Source of the DNA: Actinomycetota bacterium
Lineage (GTDB): Bacteria; Actinomycetota; Actinomycetes; Mycobacteriales; Mycobacteriaceae
DNA: 64,000 bases
Assembly: GCA_018268465.1 (NCBI GenBank)
Contig: JAFDWN010000005.1
Coordinates: 1-64,000, forward strand
Direction of reading: 5' to 3'
Shown piece after piece: positions 63,160 through 64,000 of this stretch; the first letter of the stretch is position 1; every line of letters begins with the position of its first letter. A model generated the notes under the pieces. It worked only from the letters and a program-made list of their open reading frames with translations, had not been told where the DNA came from and did not search any database. A program made the translations under genes and the position numbers.

Positions 63160-64000
63160 ATGCTGACCGCCGAGCAGATCGATCGCGAAATCGCCTCCCG
63201 GGCAGACGAAGTCGCCGCGATGTCGGCGACCCTGGTGGAGCTGGACAACCATCCCGGCCTCGAACACGTCCGGCGCTTCGCACCGACCGGCGCGACGGCA
63301 CTACGGTGGGCAGACGTCGAACAGTCGCTCAGCCAATTGTGGGACGACCTGGGCCGGATGACGACGATCCTGGACGCGGCACGCGCGGTGCGGGCACGCG
63401 GCGGAACCCGGCTCGACGACGCCGAACGGCGCGAACTGACCCGGCTGCTGCGGGAACGATCCCATGAGGTGTCGCGGCAACGGATTCCGTTGGCACAGCG
63501 CACACTCGCCGGCCCCGGCGAGTCCGTCGAATACGCCGGGCTGGCCGACACCGCGGATCGGATGCGCGCCGCCTACCCCCCTGTCATCGAATTCCTCGAT
63601 GCCGTCGTCACGATCAACACCCTGGTCGCCGCGCGGCTGGCACCGGCTCAGGAACGCCTGGATGCGGCCGGGGCGACCGGCCCCAAGGAGATCGCGGAGC
63701 TGCTCACGCTGTCGGCCACCGATCCCCTGGCGCTGACCGGCGAAGAAGTCGAGCGACGCGCCGGCGCCATCGCGCGGGTAATCGACGAGCGGTCCGCCGA
63801 ACTCGCCGAACACGCTGCGCTGCTCGCGGATTGGCCCGACGAGCTGGCCCGTACCCGGGTGCGGTGCGACGAGTTGCGGGATGCGACGCAGCGCGCCACG
63901 CAGATCCGTGCGCGCGCCGAGGAGGTCGTGCTCACCGCGCCACTTCCGGTGCGGACCGACCCCGAGCCGCAGTTGCGGGCAGAACTGGACGGGTTGACCG
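63160..64000 (+). CDS. coiled-coil hypothetical protein, incomplete at window end
   Basis: Open from ATG 63160 to the end of the window (about 280 codons) with no stop. Ala-, Arg- and Glu-rich helical sequence, no signal peptide, membrane helix or kinase motif. Examples: AEQIDREIASRADEVAAMS at the start and then ERRAGAIARVIDERSAELAEH late, both heptad-like. It starts 8 bp after glnH, so it is in the same operon. In species I remember, pknG follows glnH directly; this gene is not PknG so far as seen. Role unknown. Confidence 0.8.
   Translation, partial: MLTAEQIDREIASRADEVAAMSATLVELDNHPGLEHVRRFAPTGATALRWADVEQSLSQLWDDLGRMTTILDAARAVRARGGTRLDDAERRELTRLLRERSHEVSRQRIPLAQRTLAGPGESVEYAGLADTADRMRAAYPPVIEFLDAVVTINTLVAARLAPAQERLDAAGATGPKEIAELLTLSATDPLALTGEEVERRAGAIARVIDERSAELAEHAALLADWPDELARTRVRCDELRDATQRATQIRARAEEVVLTAPLPVRTDPEPQLRAELDGLT

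Overview
The window looks like chromosome of a fast-growing mycobacterium (Mycolicibacterium-like). It is very GC-rich, many genes start with GTG, and it carries mycobacterial hallmarks: a Stf0-type trehalose sulfotransferase with its sulfatase partner, a CysNC fusion, paired FadD/FadE lipid genes beside a LigD-type polymerase, an L,D-transpeptidase, and a GlnX-GlnH pair. I saw no tRNA, rRNA, CRISPR array, insertion sequence or prophage. Gene identities rest on reading motifs and on remembered families; no database search was run.

Layout. 1-7.2 kb: a membrane-anchored Hsp70-like protein with a Pro/Thr tail, small enzymes, a small L,D-transpeptidase-like protein, a PAP2-diacylglycerol-kinase fusion and a second PAP2 phosphatase. 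7.3-12.4 kb: a sulfation module of sulfatase, stf0, cysD and cysNC, the last three with overlapping start/stop codons, so PAPS supply and its use are co-transcribed. 12.4-19.2 kb: methyltransferase, GT39-type glycosyltransferase, HAD hydrolase and kinase, MpaB-type oxygenase, alpha/beta hydrolase. 19.4-27.2 kb: hydroxyacid dehydrogenase and a block whose order (hydrolase, two-domain FadE, FadD, LigD-type polymerase) matches what I remember of M. tuberculosis Rv0272c-Rv0269c, with extra small genes inserted.

27.3-33.7 kb is a cell-envelope region: a STAS protein, then a BlaI repressor, an M56 protease, an L,D-transpeptidase, a DsbA-like thiol protein and a small membrane protein. Copies of TACTA-N7-TAGTA precede the small protein and the thiol protein, and a weaker copy precedes the transpeptidase, so this looks like a compact local BlaI regulon. 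A three-domain lysozyme/PG-binding/M23 protein without a signal peptide follows.

33.8-46.1 kb is a catabolic island. It combines a glutamine-synthetase-like ligase, a C26 glutamine-amidotransferase-like hydrolase, an APC permease, a P450, a ferredoxin-type reductase, a Rieske-oxygenase homologue whose iron ligands are largely lost, an acetoacetate-decarboxylase-like protein and homoprotocatechuate meta-cleavage enzymes (HpaE, HpaD, FAH isomerase/decarboxylase). A MarR regulator lies in the island, and GGTACC-centred palindromes sit before the transcription units. The best reading is degradation of an amine through a gamma-glutamyl intermediate into a ring-cleavage route.

46-51.8 kb: a large arylsulfatase divergent from an AraC regulator with two near-identical 16-bp direct repeats between them, a LysR and VOC pair, and dimethylargininase. 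51.8-55.9 kb: N-acetylglucosamine uptake and catabolism (nagE; crr-nagB-nagA). 55.9-60.6 kb: an EamA exporter with a divergent LysR regulator, and a giant LuxR regulator. 60.9-64 kb: glnX, glnH and an unfinished coiled-coil gene where pknG would be expected.
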